A stretch of 64,000 bases of DNA from Solwaraspora sp. WMMD406. Lineage in GTDB: Bacteria > Actinomycetota > Actinomycetes > Mycobacteriales > Micromonosporaceae. Location of the stretch: NCBI RefSeq assembly GCF_029626025.1, contig NZ_JARUBF010000001.1, positions 4,030,001 through 4,094,000 of the forward strand. Reading direction: 5' to 3'. Below are positions 19,701 through 28,814 of this stretch, piece after piece. The notes beneath the pieces were generated by a model. The model was not told the DNA's origin. It saw only the letters and a program-made list of their open reading frames with translations, and made no database searches. Numbering within the stretch: the stretch's first letter is position 1; each line of letters starts with the position of its first letter. The translations under genes were made by a program, and so were the position numbers.

Positions 19701-21063
19701 CCCGCGTACGCGGGGATGGTCCCGTACCGCACCTCCACAGAATCACGCCACACGACTGCTCCCCGCGTACGCGGGGATGGTCCCGATCTCCTTCTGCCTG
19801 CCCCGGCGTGTTCGCTCTGCTCCCCGCGTACGCGGGGATGGTCCCCCCGGCCCGGCCGGCCACCCGGCGACCGCCCGCTGCTCCCCGCGTACGCGGGGAT
19901 GGTCCCTCGCGGGACATCTCCGCGAGGCGCAGGAACCCCTGCTCCCCGCGTACGCGGGGATGGTCCGTCGGCCGGGCAGGCCAAGTGGGACATCGTCGGC
20001 TGCTCCCCGCGTACGCGGGGATGGTCCCTCCTCGGGAGCGGGTTCGCCGCCGGCGCCGTCCTGCTCCCCGCGTACGCGGGGATGGTCCCTTCAGCGGGAA
20101 CGCCAACCGCAGCGAGGCCGCCTGCTCCCCGCGTACGCGGGGATGGTCCCACGGCGGCGATCCTGAGCGCGGGTCGCGGCCGCTGCTCCCCGCGTACGCG
20201 GGGATGGTCCCTCTCGGCGGCCAGCACCAAGTGCCGGGCGGGACTGCTCCCCGCGTACGCGGGGATGGTCCCCACCCAAGCGGCGACCACAAGAGACCAC
20301 GACGCTGCTCCCCGCGTACGCGGGGATGGTCCCACGTGCAATCTGTCAGTGCCGAGGGCGTTCGTCTGCTCCCCGCGTACGCGGGGATGGTCCCCGGAGG
20401 ACGACATGCCGCTCAGCAGCACCGAGCTGCTCCCCGCGTACGCGGGGATGGTCCCGCGCTCTCCCGGTAGGCGTCGATCCACTGCGACTGCTCCCCGCGT
20501 ACGCGGGGATGGTCCCGAGCGTTGGAGCAGGCGATCGACGACGCCAAGCTGCTCCCCGCGTACGCGGGGATGGTCCCCAGTAGGTCGTGGCGCTGCTGCG
20601 GTTGGGGTACTGCTCCCCGCGTACGCGGGGATGGTCCCCACCGGGCCAGCGTGTACACGCCGAACCGGTACTGCTCCCCGCGTACGCGGGGATGGTCCCG
20701 CGGGCAAGATCGGCCTGATGGCGTCGGCGGACTGCTTCCCGCGTACGCGGGGATGGTCCTGCTTCGCCGTGGTCGATCGCGGAGATACGGCCCTGCTCCC
20801 CGCGTACGCGGGGATGGTCCCTACAGCAGCAGCCGGCATCGGTTCCCCTGCAGCTGCTCCCCGCGTACGCGGGGATGGTCCCGTCTTGCTGGCGATAAGA
20901 ACGCCCGTATCGTCCTGCTCCCCGCGTACGCGGGGATGGTCCCAGTTCGGCTGGATGGATCCCAACGACACCGACCTGCTCCCCGCGTAGCGGGGATGGT
21001 CCCAGCCGGTGCCGGACCTGCCGATGAGACGAGAGCTGCTCCCCGCGTACGCGGGGATGGTCC

Positions 21064-21279
21064 TCCAGGACTTCCACATGGACACGCGGGGGTGGTCTGC
21101 TCCCCGCGTACGCGGGGATGGTCCCGGTGGCTGCGGCTGTTTCGGGGTCATCACCGACTGCTCCCCGCGTACGCGGGGATGGTCCTCCAGGACTTCCACA
21201 TGGACACGCGGGGGTGGTCTGCTCCCCGCGTACGCGGGGATGGTCCCGGTGGCTGCGGCTGTTTCGGGGTCATCACCGA
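21064..21279 (+). repeat. Two-spacer block duplicated in tandem in array 3
   Basis: The spacer pair at 21064-21157 (first begins TCCAGGACTTCC, second GGTGGCTGCGGC) is repeated identically at 21186-21279, 122 bp downstream, including a shared atypical junction base. Copying of a two-unit segment by recombination is the simplest explanation. Confidence 0.95.
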
Positions 21280-23265
21280 CTGCTCCCCGCGTACGCGGGG
21301 ATGGTCCCGTGGGAATGCAGCAGCTTACCGAGTATTGGCACTGCTCCCCGCGTACGCGGGGATGGTCCCTCGCTGGCCCCGGCGGCGGTGCACTCGGTCG
21401 GCTGCTCCCCGCGTACGCGGGGATGGTCCCAGGTCGCCATCCCTGACGGACTGGAAGGGCACCTGCTCCCCGCGTACGCGGGGATGGTCCCGCGGGCAGG
21501 CCGGTGTCCGCGCCCACGTCGGTCTGCTCCCCGCGTACGCGGGGATGGTCCCGGCGGGTCGTCAATCAAGGACCAGGTCAGCCGCTGCTCCCCGCGTACG
21601 CGGGGATGGTCCCGAGCCCGGAGTGGGCCTGTTCCATTGCGTGGGCTGCTCCCCGCGTACGCGGGGATGGTCCCCTGCGCGGGCGGAACCTGGGCGACGT
21701 CACCGCCTGCTCCCCGCGTACGCGGGGATGGTCCCTACGCCGGCGGGCGGGCGGGCAGCCGGTACGCCTGCTCCCCGCGTACGCGGGGATGGTCCCCGGG
21801 TCGCGAGACTGGCGCACCTTGACGTCGGCTGCTCCCCGCGTACGCGGGGATGGTCCCTGTCGAAGCGGGGCGTCGACCTGGGCGACCACCTGCTCCCCGC
21901 GTACGCGGGGATGGTCCCTGGCCCGGCCGTGGGACGCCAGCTCGGGGTTCCTGCTCCCCGCGTACGCGGGGATGGTCCCTCGTCTCGCGCCGGCCGGGCC
22001 ACCCGGCCGGCCTGCTCCCCGCGTACGCGGGGATGGTCCCGGCGACCCGGTCGGCGGCGATCTCCCACCCGGCTGCTCCCCGCGTACGCGGGGATGGTCC
22101 CGTCACCATGGTCCGGCCCGGCTCGACCTGGTGCTGCTCCCCGCGTACGCGGGGATGGTCCCCGTCATCTCCCGAATTGCGCGCTCCAGCGGATCTGCTC
22201 CCCGCGTACGCGGGGATGGTCCCTCGACCGCGCCCCGCTTCTTCCCGAAGGAGTGCTGCTCCCCGCGTACGCGGGGATGGTCCGCCGGCCGCCACGAAGG
22301 TCGCCGACGAGGTGATCTGCTCCCCGCGTACGCGGGGATGGTCCCCCCAGAGTGGTCTTGCCGCAATCGGTGGGTCCGAGCACTGCTCCCCGCGTACGCG
22401 GGGATGGTCCCACAGGAACGCCTGCTGCAGGATCCCGGTGAACCTGCTCCCCGCGTACGCGGGGATGGTCCCACCTGCCGCAGATGCGGATCGTCGATGT
22501 CGGGCTGCTCCCCGCGTACGCGGGGATGGTCCCCGGTCCCGCCGATGGTTCCGGAAACGTTGAACCTGCTCCCCGCGTACGCGGGGATGGTCCAGGAGCG
22601 ATCATTATGAACACGGAACCGCGCGCTGCTCCCCGTGTACGCGGGGATGGTCCCAACCCCTGCGACATGGCGGGCTGCGACCGCACCTGCTCCCCGCGTA
22701 CGCGGGGATGGTCCCTGGGACAGGTACTGTGTCACGCCATCCGCCGCCTGCTCCCCGCGTACGCGGGGATGGTCCTCGCTGGGTATGCCGGCTCGACAGC
22801 CAGCCAGCCTGCTCCCCGCGTACGCGGGGATGGTCCCGTCGGAGCGACTCGCTGCTCCCAGTCGACGAACTGCTCCCCGCGTACGCGGGGATGGTCCCTC
22901 GTCTCCGCCCACGCGCCCCACGTGGCTCACCTGCTCCCCGCGTACGCGGGGATGGTCCCAGCCTCCGCCCTGTCGGCACTCGCCGCACCTCCTGCTCCCC
23001 GCGTACGCGGGGATGGTCCCTGGCCGCGCGCTCCGGAGTTGTGAAGCAGGTCCTGCTCCCCGCGTACGCGGGGATGGTCCACTCTTGGCCGGCCTGTCCG
23101 CCGAACTGGTCGACCTGCTCCCCGCGTACGCGGGGATGGTCCCGCGGCGACGTCTACGGGCACGCCCAGTTCGACCTGCTCCCCGCGTACGCGGGGATGG
23201 TCCCGTCAACGGCCGGGTCACGCCGCCCCGCCTGTCCTGCTCCCCGCGTACGCGGGGATGGTCCC

Positions 23266-23358
23266 GCGCCCGCCTCCGCCTCGCAGCAGCCCGCGAACTG
23301 CTCCCCGCGTACGCGGGGATGGTCCCGCGCCCGCCTCCGCCTCGCAGCAGCCCGCGAA
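23266..23358 (+). repeat. Adjacent duplicated spacer in array 3 (GCGCCCGCC...)
   Basis: The spacers 23266-23297 and 23327-23358 are identical neighbours, so one repeat-spacer unit has been duplicated. Confidence 0.95.
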
Positions 23359-23813
23359 CTGCTCCCCGCGTACGCGGGGATGGTCCCGTGCCGGGGTCAC
23401 CCTGCCCGGTCTCGACGTACTGCTCCCCGCGTACGCGGGGATGGTCCCGGAATTCTGGAAGTCGGAAGCAATCGCCATACTGCTCCCCGCGTACGCGGGG
23501 ATGGTCCCCACACCAGGCCCCGGTCGGGGTCGTAGTCCCGCTGCTCCCCGCGTACGCGGGGATGGTCCCGCAGCTGGTGTGGGACCGGGACCCGGCCACA
23601 TCTGCTCCCCGCGTACGCGGGGATGGTCCCTGCTGCGCGGCGGCGAGCCGGTCGATTCTGGCCTGCTCCCCGCGTACGCGGGGATGGTCCCTGGGCGGCT
23701 CCGACGCGCCCCCGGAGGCGGTGCTGCTCCCCGCGTACGCGGGGATGGTCCCTACGGCGCCGCCACGACCAGCTCGTCGACGACCTGCTCCCCGCGTACG
23801 CGGGGATGGTCCC

Positions 23814-23906
23814 GCACGGCGTAGCGTCGCGTAGGAGCCGCCCGCCTGCTCCCCGCGTACGCGGGGATGGTCCCGCACGGCGTAGCGTCGCGTAGGAGCC
23901 GCCCGC
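23814..23906 (+). repeat. Adjacent duplicated spacer in array 3 (GCACGGCGTAG...)
   Basis: The spacers 23814-23845 and 23875-23906 are identical neighbours, a second single-unit duplication near the old end of the array. Confidence 0.95.
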
Positions 23907-24179
23907 CTGCTCCCCGCGTACGCGGGGATGGTCCCAGGTGCGATGCCTGACTGTACGCCCATAGTGGCTGCTCCCCGCGTACGCGGGGATGGTCCCGAGC
24001 GGTCGTACCCCGACGTCGACTACCACGTCTGCTCCCCGCGTACGCGGGGATGGTCCCGCCGGCACGGGGTCCGCCGTCACTACGCCGCCCTGCTCCCCGC
24101 GTACGCGGGGATGGTCCCTACGGCCGATCGCCGATCGCGGAGGGCTGGCGCTGCTCCCCGCGTACGCGGGGATGGTCCC

Positions 24180-24394
24180 GCCACCGCCACCAGCCGGGAA
24201 TCCCGCTCGGTCTGCTCCCCGCGTACGCGGGGATGGTCCCAGGGCGATACGCGCCCCGAGCGGAAGTTGGTCCTGCTCCCCGCGTACGCGGGGATGGTCC
24301 CGCATGCGCCTAGCTGACTGGGCGAGGTACGAGCTGCTCCCCGCGTACGCGGGGATGGTCCCGCCACCGCCACCAGCCGGGAATCCCGCTCGGT
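24180..24394 (+). repeat. Spacer duplicated three units apart in array 3
   Basis: The spacers 24180-24211 and 24363-24394 are identical (they begin GCCACCGCCACC) and are separated by 183 bp, exactly three units. The two spacers in between are unique. Confidence 0.95.
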
Positions 24395-24925
24395 CTGCTC
24401 CCCGCGTACGCGGGGATGGTCCCAACGGCGAGGGTCGTGGGAGTGCAGGGTGGGGCTGCTCCCCGCGTACGCGGGGATGGTCCCCCGGCCACCTGCACCA
24501 CGACGGTCCCCAACTGCTGCTCCCCGCGTACGCGGGGATGGTCCCGGGATGTCGACCTCGGCGGGCCGACCCGAGCGCTGCTCCCCGCGTACGCGTGGAT
24601 GGTCCCCGACCACCCCGACCACCCGCCGCTGTCCACTCCTGCTCCCCGCGTACGCGGGGATGGTCCTGAACTGGTCTGGACACAGACAGCGGTGACCAAC
24701 TGCTTCCCGCGTACGCGGGGATGGTCCCTTGTACGGCGACGTGCTGGACATCGGCCGGGACTGCTCCCCGCGTACGCGGGGATGGTCCCTCGCGGTAGGT
24801 GAGGGCGGGGCGGAGCCGGGACTGCTCCCCGCGTAGGCGGGGGTGGTCCGGTTGCGATCCTTACCGGATCCGGGGACCCGGTTTGCTCCCCGCGTACGCG
24901 GGGATGTCCCAGGCCGTACGGCTGG

Positions 24926-25051
24926 TCAGTTGGACCAGGTGAAGCCGGCGACGGTCCAGACAGTCTGGGCCTGGGCGAGGTTGACCACGACTGCCACGGC
25001 GACGGCGGCGAGGAGCGCGGTGGCGGCTCTGGCCATGCTTCGCAGGTTCAT
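24926..25051 (-). CDS. Small secreted or membrane peptide, 41 aa
   Basis: A short ORF starts at ATG 25051 with AGGAG seven bases upstream and ends 16 bp from the trailer of array 3. A basic N-terminus (MNLRSMAR) is followed by about 20 hydrophobic residues (AATALLAAVAVAVVV) and a short aromatic tail, QTVWTVAGFTWSN. This fits a signal-anchored micropeptide or a very short exported peptide. I do not know a family. Support is the ribosome binding site and the signal-like composition only. Confidence 0.5.
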   Translation of the reverse strand: MNLRSMARAATALLAAVAVAVVVNLAQAQTVWTVAGFTWSN

Positions 25052-25127
25052 GACGGACTCCTGTCCGGACGATGATTGCTCTGTAGTGGACAGCGTACGC
25101 CGCGTCGTCGGCGCGGTCACCGGTTCG

Positions 25128-26150
25128 TCACGCGGTCGCCGTACCGATGGTGTCCGGGATGTCGTCGCCGTCCGGTGACGTGCCGGAGCGGGTGGTGTTC
25201 CGTACGCCGGCGAGCAGGTCGGCGGTGAGGTGGGCCTGGACGCCGGGTTGCGCGTTGCCGTCGAATCGGGCGATGACCGCTTTGACGTGTTCCTCCGCGA
25301 TCCGGGCGAGGCCGTCGTAGACGGCGGCGAACACTTGCCGGGCGGGTTCCCGCAGCCAGCCCGCCGGCAGCAGCGACAACGGCAGCTGCGGGTCGAGGGT
25401 GGGGAAGCGGCGGTAGGTGTCCATGACCTCGGTGCGGGCCCGGACCGCTTCCGTGCCGCTGACCTGCCCGGACCGAATCCGGTCCAGGAGCGGGCTCCAT
25501 CGTTGGAGGAAGTCCTCGTACTGTTTGCCGATGGCGGCGATGTCCCAGGCGTCGATCGGGTCGCGGCTGCTGATGGCGTCGAATTCGACCCGGTGGCCAC
25601 GGAACACGGTGACGGTGCCGAGGGTGAGTTGGGTCAGGTGCGCCCGGACCAGCGGTGCCAGTTCGTACGGTGAGATCCACAGTCCGTCGTACAGCGGTGC
25701 GTAGCCGAGCCAGCGGAGTCGGCCGCGTAGCGCGCGGCGCTGGGCGCTGCGTTCCTGCGGCAGGGAGAAGGCGATCAGGGTCCAGCGTTCGTCCCACGAC
25801 GGTGTCGTGGCGGTCGAGGCGACGATCCAGCTGCCGCCGACGGACAGGCTGTGGGCGGCCTGCTGGCTGAGCCGGTAGGAGCTGTTGCGTCCGTGTCGGC
25901 TGCCGTCGAGGATGCCGCGTCGGGCGAGTCGGCTGATCGCCGTACGGGCGCCGGTGGGGCTGACGTCGGCTTCGGCAAGCAGCGCGACGATCGCCGCCGA
26001 CGGGACCGAGGCGCGGGATCGCAGGGTGTAGTCGGCGAGCAGGGTGACCGCGAGCCCTTGTGGTGAGTTCCCGTTTTGTCGTCGGGGCAGCCGTACGGCG
26101 TTCTCCTCGTCGTCGGGGTAGATCTCCTCGATGGTGAACGGGTGTGGCAC
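25128..26150 (-). CDS. PaaX-family transcriptional regulator
   Basis: 340 aa. The N-terminal winged-helix half (about residues 30-100) reads SPQGLAVTLLADYTLRSRASVPSAAI, with VSPTGARTAISRLARRGIL as the recognition helix region. The PaaX central and C-terminal domains follow (WTLIAFSLPQERSAQRRALRGRLRWLGYAPLYDGLWISP). PaaX proteins repress phenylacetate or related aromatic catabolism and respond to CoA thioesters, but no such pathway is nearby, so the target is unknown. Start is GTG 26150. It is divergent from the esterase gene across 330 bp and could regulate it. Confidence 0.88.
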   Translation of the reverse strand: MPHPFTIEEIYPDDEENAVRLPRRQNGNSPQGLAVTLLADYTLRSRASVPSAAIVALLAEADVSPTGARTAISRLARRGILDGSRHGRNSSYRLSQQAAHSLSVGGSWIVASTATTPSWDERWTLIAFSLPQERSAQRRALRGRLRWLGYAPLYDGLWISPYELAPLVRAHLTQLTLGTVTVFRGHRVEFDAISSRDPIDAWDIAAIGKQYEDFLQRWSPLLDRIRSGQVSGTEAVRARTEVMDTYRRFPTLDPQLPLSLLPAGWLREPARQVFAAVYDGLARIAEEHVKAVIARFDGNAQPGVQAHLTADLLAGVRNTTRSGTSPDGDDIPDTIGTATA

Positions 26151-26480
26151 AAGGGCTCCCGGGCTCGGCTCGGGGGAGGGCGGTACCGACTGTAGACGGC
26201 GTCCTCGCGGCCCGGATCGGGTGCGCTCCCGCCACCACCCGCATCATAGAACAATCTCGATTGACACTTGTCGGACCGAGGGGAACACTATGTGCCATAC
26301 ATTGCCGCGCGGGCAGGGCATGGGCACGACGAGCGGACAGCACATCCGGGCCGGGCAGCCCAGACACCGCACCGCAATCCGTAGTGGGCACGGCGTGACC
26401 GACGTGGGGATCCGGGCAGCCCCGCGCCGGCACGCACGCGGCCGACTTCGCCCGCGAGGGCGAGTGAAGGAGTCTTCCGG
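26151..26480. promoter_or_regulatory. Divergent region between PaaX-like regulator and esterase
   Basis: 330 bp without a gene. A TTGACA at 26261-26266 is a plausible -35 for the plus strand, with a poor -10 (AACACT, 17 bp on). The esterase ATG at 26481 has GAAGGAG about 10 bases upstream. No operator symmetry stands out. Confidence 0.3.
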
Positions 26481-27839
26481 ATGAGAATCAGACGCAAACT
26501 GCTGGCCGGCATGGCCGTGTCACTGGTGACGGCCGGCCTCGTCATCCCCGCGTTGCAACCGGCGTACGCGGCGTCGTTGGTCGAGGTGACCAACTTCGGC
26601 AACAACCCGGGCAACATGAGGATGCACATCTACGTGCCGGACAATCGTCCGGCCAACCCGGCGATCGTGGTGGCCATGCACGGCTGCGGCGGCACCGGTC
26701 CCGCCTTCTACTCGGGCAGCGAGTTCGCCTCCCAGGCCGACCGGTACGGGTTCATCGTCATCTACCCGAGCGCGACCCAGCAGGCCGGTTTCGGCAACTG
26801 CTTCGACACCTGGTCGGACGCGGCCAAGCGGCGCGGCGGCGGCAGCGACCCGGTCTCGATCGTGTCGATGGTCAACTACGCCCAGCAGCAGTACCGGGGT
26901 GACCCCAACCGGGTCTACGCCACCGGCAGTTCGTCCGGCGGCATGATGACCAACCACATGCTGGCCGTCTACCCGGACGTGTTCAAGGCCGGCGCGGCGT
27001 TCATGGGTGTGCCCTACAACTGTTTCGCCAACGCCGCCGACTACCCACCGGGCAGCAGCCAGTGCACCGGCGGCAACATGAACCGGATCCCGCAGCAGTG
27101 GGGTGACGCGGTCCGTCAGCAGGCGTACCCGGGTTACTCCGGCACCCGGCCCCGGGTGCAGCTGTGGCACGGCACCAACGACACCCTGGTGCCGTACAAC
27201 CTGCTGCAGGAGAGCATCGAGCAATGGACCAACGTGTTCGGGCTGAGCCAGACACCGACCTCCACCGACACGCCGCAGCCCGGCTGGAACCGCCGCCGCT
27301 ACGCCGACAACAGCGGCACCGTCCAGGTGGAGGCGTACGCCATCCAGGGTGCGGGGCACAGCCTGCCCAGCGGTGGCATGGCCGCCGCCGCCGTGCAGTT
27401 CTTCGGCCTGACCAGCCAGCCCAGCCCGACGACGGCACCGCCGACCACGGCACCGCCCACCACGGCGCCGCCCACGACCGCGCCACCCACGACCGCGCCG
27501 CCGACCACACCGCCGCCGTCCGGTGCGTGCCGGGTCTCGGTCGCCCTCGACGCGTGGAACAACGGGCTGGTCACCAACCTCACCGTCACCAACACCGGCT
27601 CCAGCACCATCAACGGTTGGTCGCTGGTCTTCACCCTGCCGGGCGGCCAGAACATCATCTCGGGCTGGAACGCCGCCTACTCGCCGTCGTCCGGGCAGGT
27701 GACGGCCAGGAACGCTTTCTACAACGGCACCATCCCGCCCGGTGGTACGACGTCGCTCGGCTTCCAGGCCACCCACACCGGCAATTCCGCCAGGCCGACC
27801 TCGTACACCCTCAACGGCGCGGCCTGCACGATCGCCTGA
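26481..27839 (+). CDS. Secreted CE1/PHB-depolymerase-type esterase with CBM2 cellulose-binding domain
   Basis: 452 aa. A signal peptide (MRIRRKLLAG..., ending PAYA around residue 30) is followed by an alpha/beta hydrolase of the PHB depolymerase/acetylxylan or feruloyl esterase type. It shows the oxyanion-side segment MHGCGG (66-71), nucleophile elbow GSSSG with S151, and a late GAGHS providing the histidine. A PTTAPPTTAP linker (about 312-347) leads to a CBM2 domain (about 349-452) with conserved tryptophans (AWNNG, INGWSLVFTLPGGQNI, SGWNA). It probably removes ester substituents from plant cell-wall polysaccharide outside the cell; xylan acetate or feruloyl esters are more likely than polyhydroxybutyrate given the CBM2. 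Confidence 0.9.
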   Translation: MRIRRKLLAGMAVSLVTAGLVIPALQPAYAASLVEVTNFGNNPGNMRMHIYVPDNRPANPAIVVAMHGCGGTGPAFYSGSEFASQADRYGFIVIYPSATQQAGFGNCFDTWSDAAKRRGGGSDPVSIVSMVNYAQQQYRGDPNRVYATGSSSGGMMTNHMLAVYPDVFKAGAAFMGVPYNCFANAADYPPGSSQCTGGNMNRIPQQWGDAVRQQAYPGYSGTRPRVQLWHGTNDTLVPYNLLQESIEQWTNVFGLSQTPTSTDTPQPGWNRRRYADNSGTVQVEAYAIQGAGHSLPSGGMAAAAVQFFGLTSQPSPTTAPPTTAPPTTAPPTTAPPTTAPPTTPPPSGACRVSVALDAWNNGLVTNLTVTNTGSSTINGWSLVFTLPGGQNIISGWNAAYSPSSGQVTARNAFYNGTIPPGGTTSLGFQATHTGNSARPTSYTLNGAACTIA

Positions 27840-27929
27840 CCGACAGCGGTCGCCCGATCGGCAGCTGATCCGGTCGACATGCGACCTCGTCGACCATCGT
27901 GCGCCCCGGTGGCTGGTTTAGACCGTGTG

Positions 27930-28425
27930 TCAGTAGGGGTTGTTGCTGGTCAACAGGTTAAGTCGGTCGGCGCGGCGGTAGCAGATCAGAGCGCATGCCA
28001 GGTGGAGGAATCCGAGGTAGTGGGAAGCCTTGCGGTCGTAGCGGCGGACCAGCCGTCGGAACCGGGTCATCCATTCGAGGCAGCGTTCGATGACGTAGCG
28101 GTGCCGGCCCAGCCGCTTCGACGACTCGATGCCCTTGCGCGCGATCCGTGCGACGATGCCGCGTTCGCGCAGGAGGTCGCGGCATTCGGGGTAGTCGTAG
28201 CCCTTGTCGCCGTGGAGTTTGCCCGGTCGTCTACGCGGCCGGCCGACCGGTTGACGCACTGGTGTGACGCCGTCGACCATGTCCTCGAGCATCCGGTGGT
28301 CGTTGAGGTTCGCGGCGGAGACGCCCACGTGCAGCGGCAACCCGCCCCGGTCGCTCATGGCGTGGATCTTGGAGCCGGGCTTGCCCCGGTCCACCGGGCT
28401 GGGCCCGGTCAGGTCCCCCTTTTCA
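27930..28425 (-). CDS. IS5-type transposase, second frame (OrfB, reached by frameshift)
   Basis: The continuing frame reads KGDLTGPSPVDRGKPGSKIHAMSDRGGLPLH-like DDE core sequence, then LHGDKGYDYPECRDLL with the second aspartate and RHRYVIERCLEWMTRFRRLVRRYDR with the catalytic glutamate. An OrfA-OrfB fusion across the slippery run gives the full DDE transposase. The left coordinate includes the stop; the right is the approximate slip site, because no independent start is evident. Confidence 0.85.
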
Positions 28426-28762
28426 CCGCGCGTACGTGCATGCTGTCGACACTCACCCTCGACCAGTCGATCCGCCCGGCCGCGCCGAGGACATCGAGCG
28501 TCGCCCGGTGCAGGGCGGTCATCACCCCGGCCTCGACCCATTCGGCGAACCGGCGGTGCGCGGTTCGCCAGTGGACCGGGAACGAGGCGGGCAGCTTGCG
28601 CCACGAGCAGCCGGACTCCAGTACGTACAGGATCGCCGCGAGCATCGCCCGGTCATCGGTCCGCCGCCGGCCGCCGCCCTGGTGCCTTTCCGGGTGCGGC
28701 GGCAGCAACGGCAGCGCGAGGTGCCACAACGCGTCGGGGCAGTACTTCTCCACGTCATCCAC
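28409..28762 (-). CDS. IS5-type transposase, first frame (OrfA)
   Basis: 117 aa. The N-terminal DUF4096-like part reads LWHLALPLLPPHPERHQGGGRRRTDDRAMLAAILYVLESGCSWRKLP, then the start of the catalytic domain with RIDWSRVSVDSMHVRAVKRGT. The first catalytic aspartate is in VSVDSM. The frame ends just after a run read as AAAAGGGGG on the coding strand (28415-28423), where ribosomes are expected to slip into OrfB. Confidence 0.9.
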   Translation of the reverse strand: MDDVEKYCPDALWHLALPLLPPHPERHQGGGRRRTDDRAMLAAILYVLESGCSWRKLPASFPVHWRTAHRRFAEWVEAGVMTALHRATLDVLGAAGRIDWSRVSVDSMHVRAVKRGT

Positions 28763-28814
28763 ACCACGTCAACGAATGACCTTGAACTTCAACAACCCCA
28801 AACGACACACGGTC

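Larger units (their letters stand above)
16768..24910 (+). CRISPR. CRISPR array 3 (type I-E), about 134 repeats and 133 spacers
   Basis: 61-bp periodicity runs for 8.1 kb with the CGTACG form of the repeat, shared with array 2. The first repeat (16768) lacks the terminal C. Variants inside include a 1-bp deletion near 20987, CTTCCCG near 20732 and 24702, and GTGTACG near 22633. The last two repeats are degenerate (CGTAGGCGGGGG near 24832, and a shortened one at 24883), marking the trailer end on the right. Direction is left to right. The count comes from the total length and visible registers; a few spacers are 31 or 33 bp. Four groups of duplicated spacers are listed separately. Confidence 0.98.
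27921..28814 (-). mobile_element. Complete IS5-family (IS427-like) insertion sequence, 894 bp
   Basis: The ends are imperfect inverted repeats: GACCGTGTGTC plus AGTA plus GGGGTTGTTG at the left, and the inverse, with GTTT in place of AGTA, at the right. TTA occurs directly outside both ends (27918-27920 and 28815-28817), a 3-bp target duplication. The element carries a transposase in two overlapping frames, both on the minus strand. The right TTA is at the same time the TAA stop of the neighbouring P450 gene, so the element landed exactly at that gene's end. Confidence 0.92.

Noticed and set aside
16633-24800. Proline/arginine-rich repeat proteins of up to about 700 aa on both strands
   Set aside because: These are CRISPR array 3 read as protein; spacer content changes every 20 residues without any pattern of a real repeat protein.
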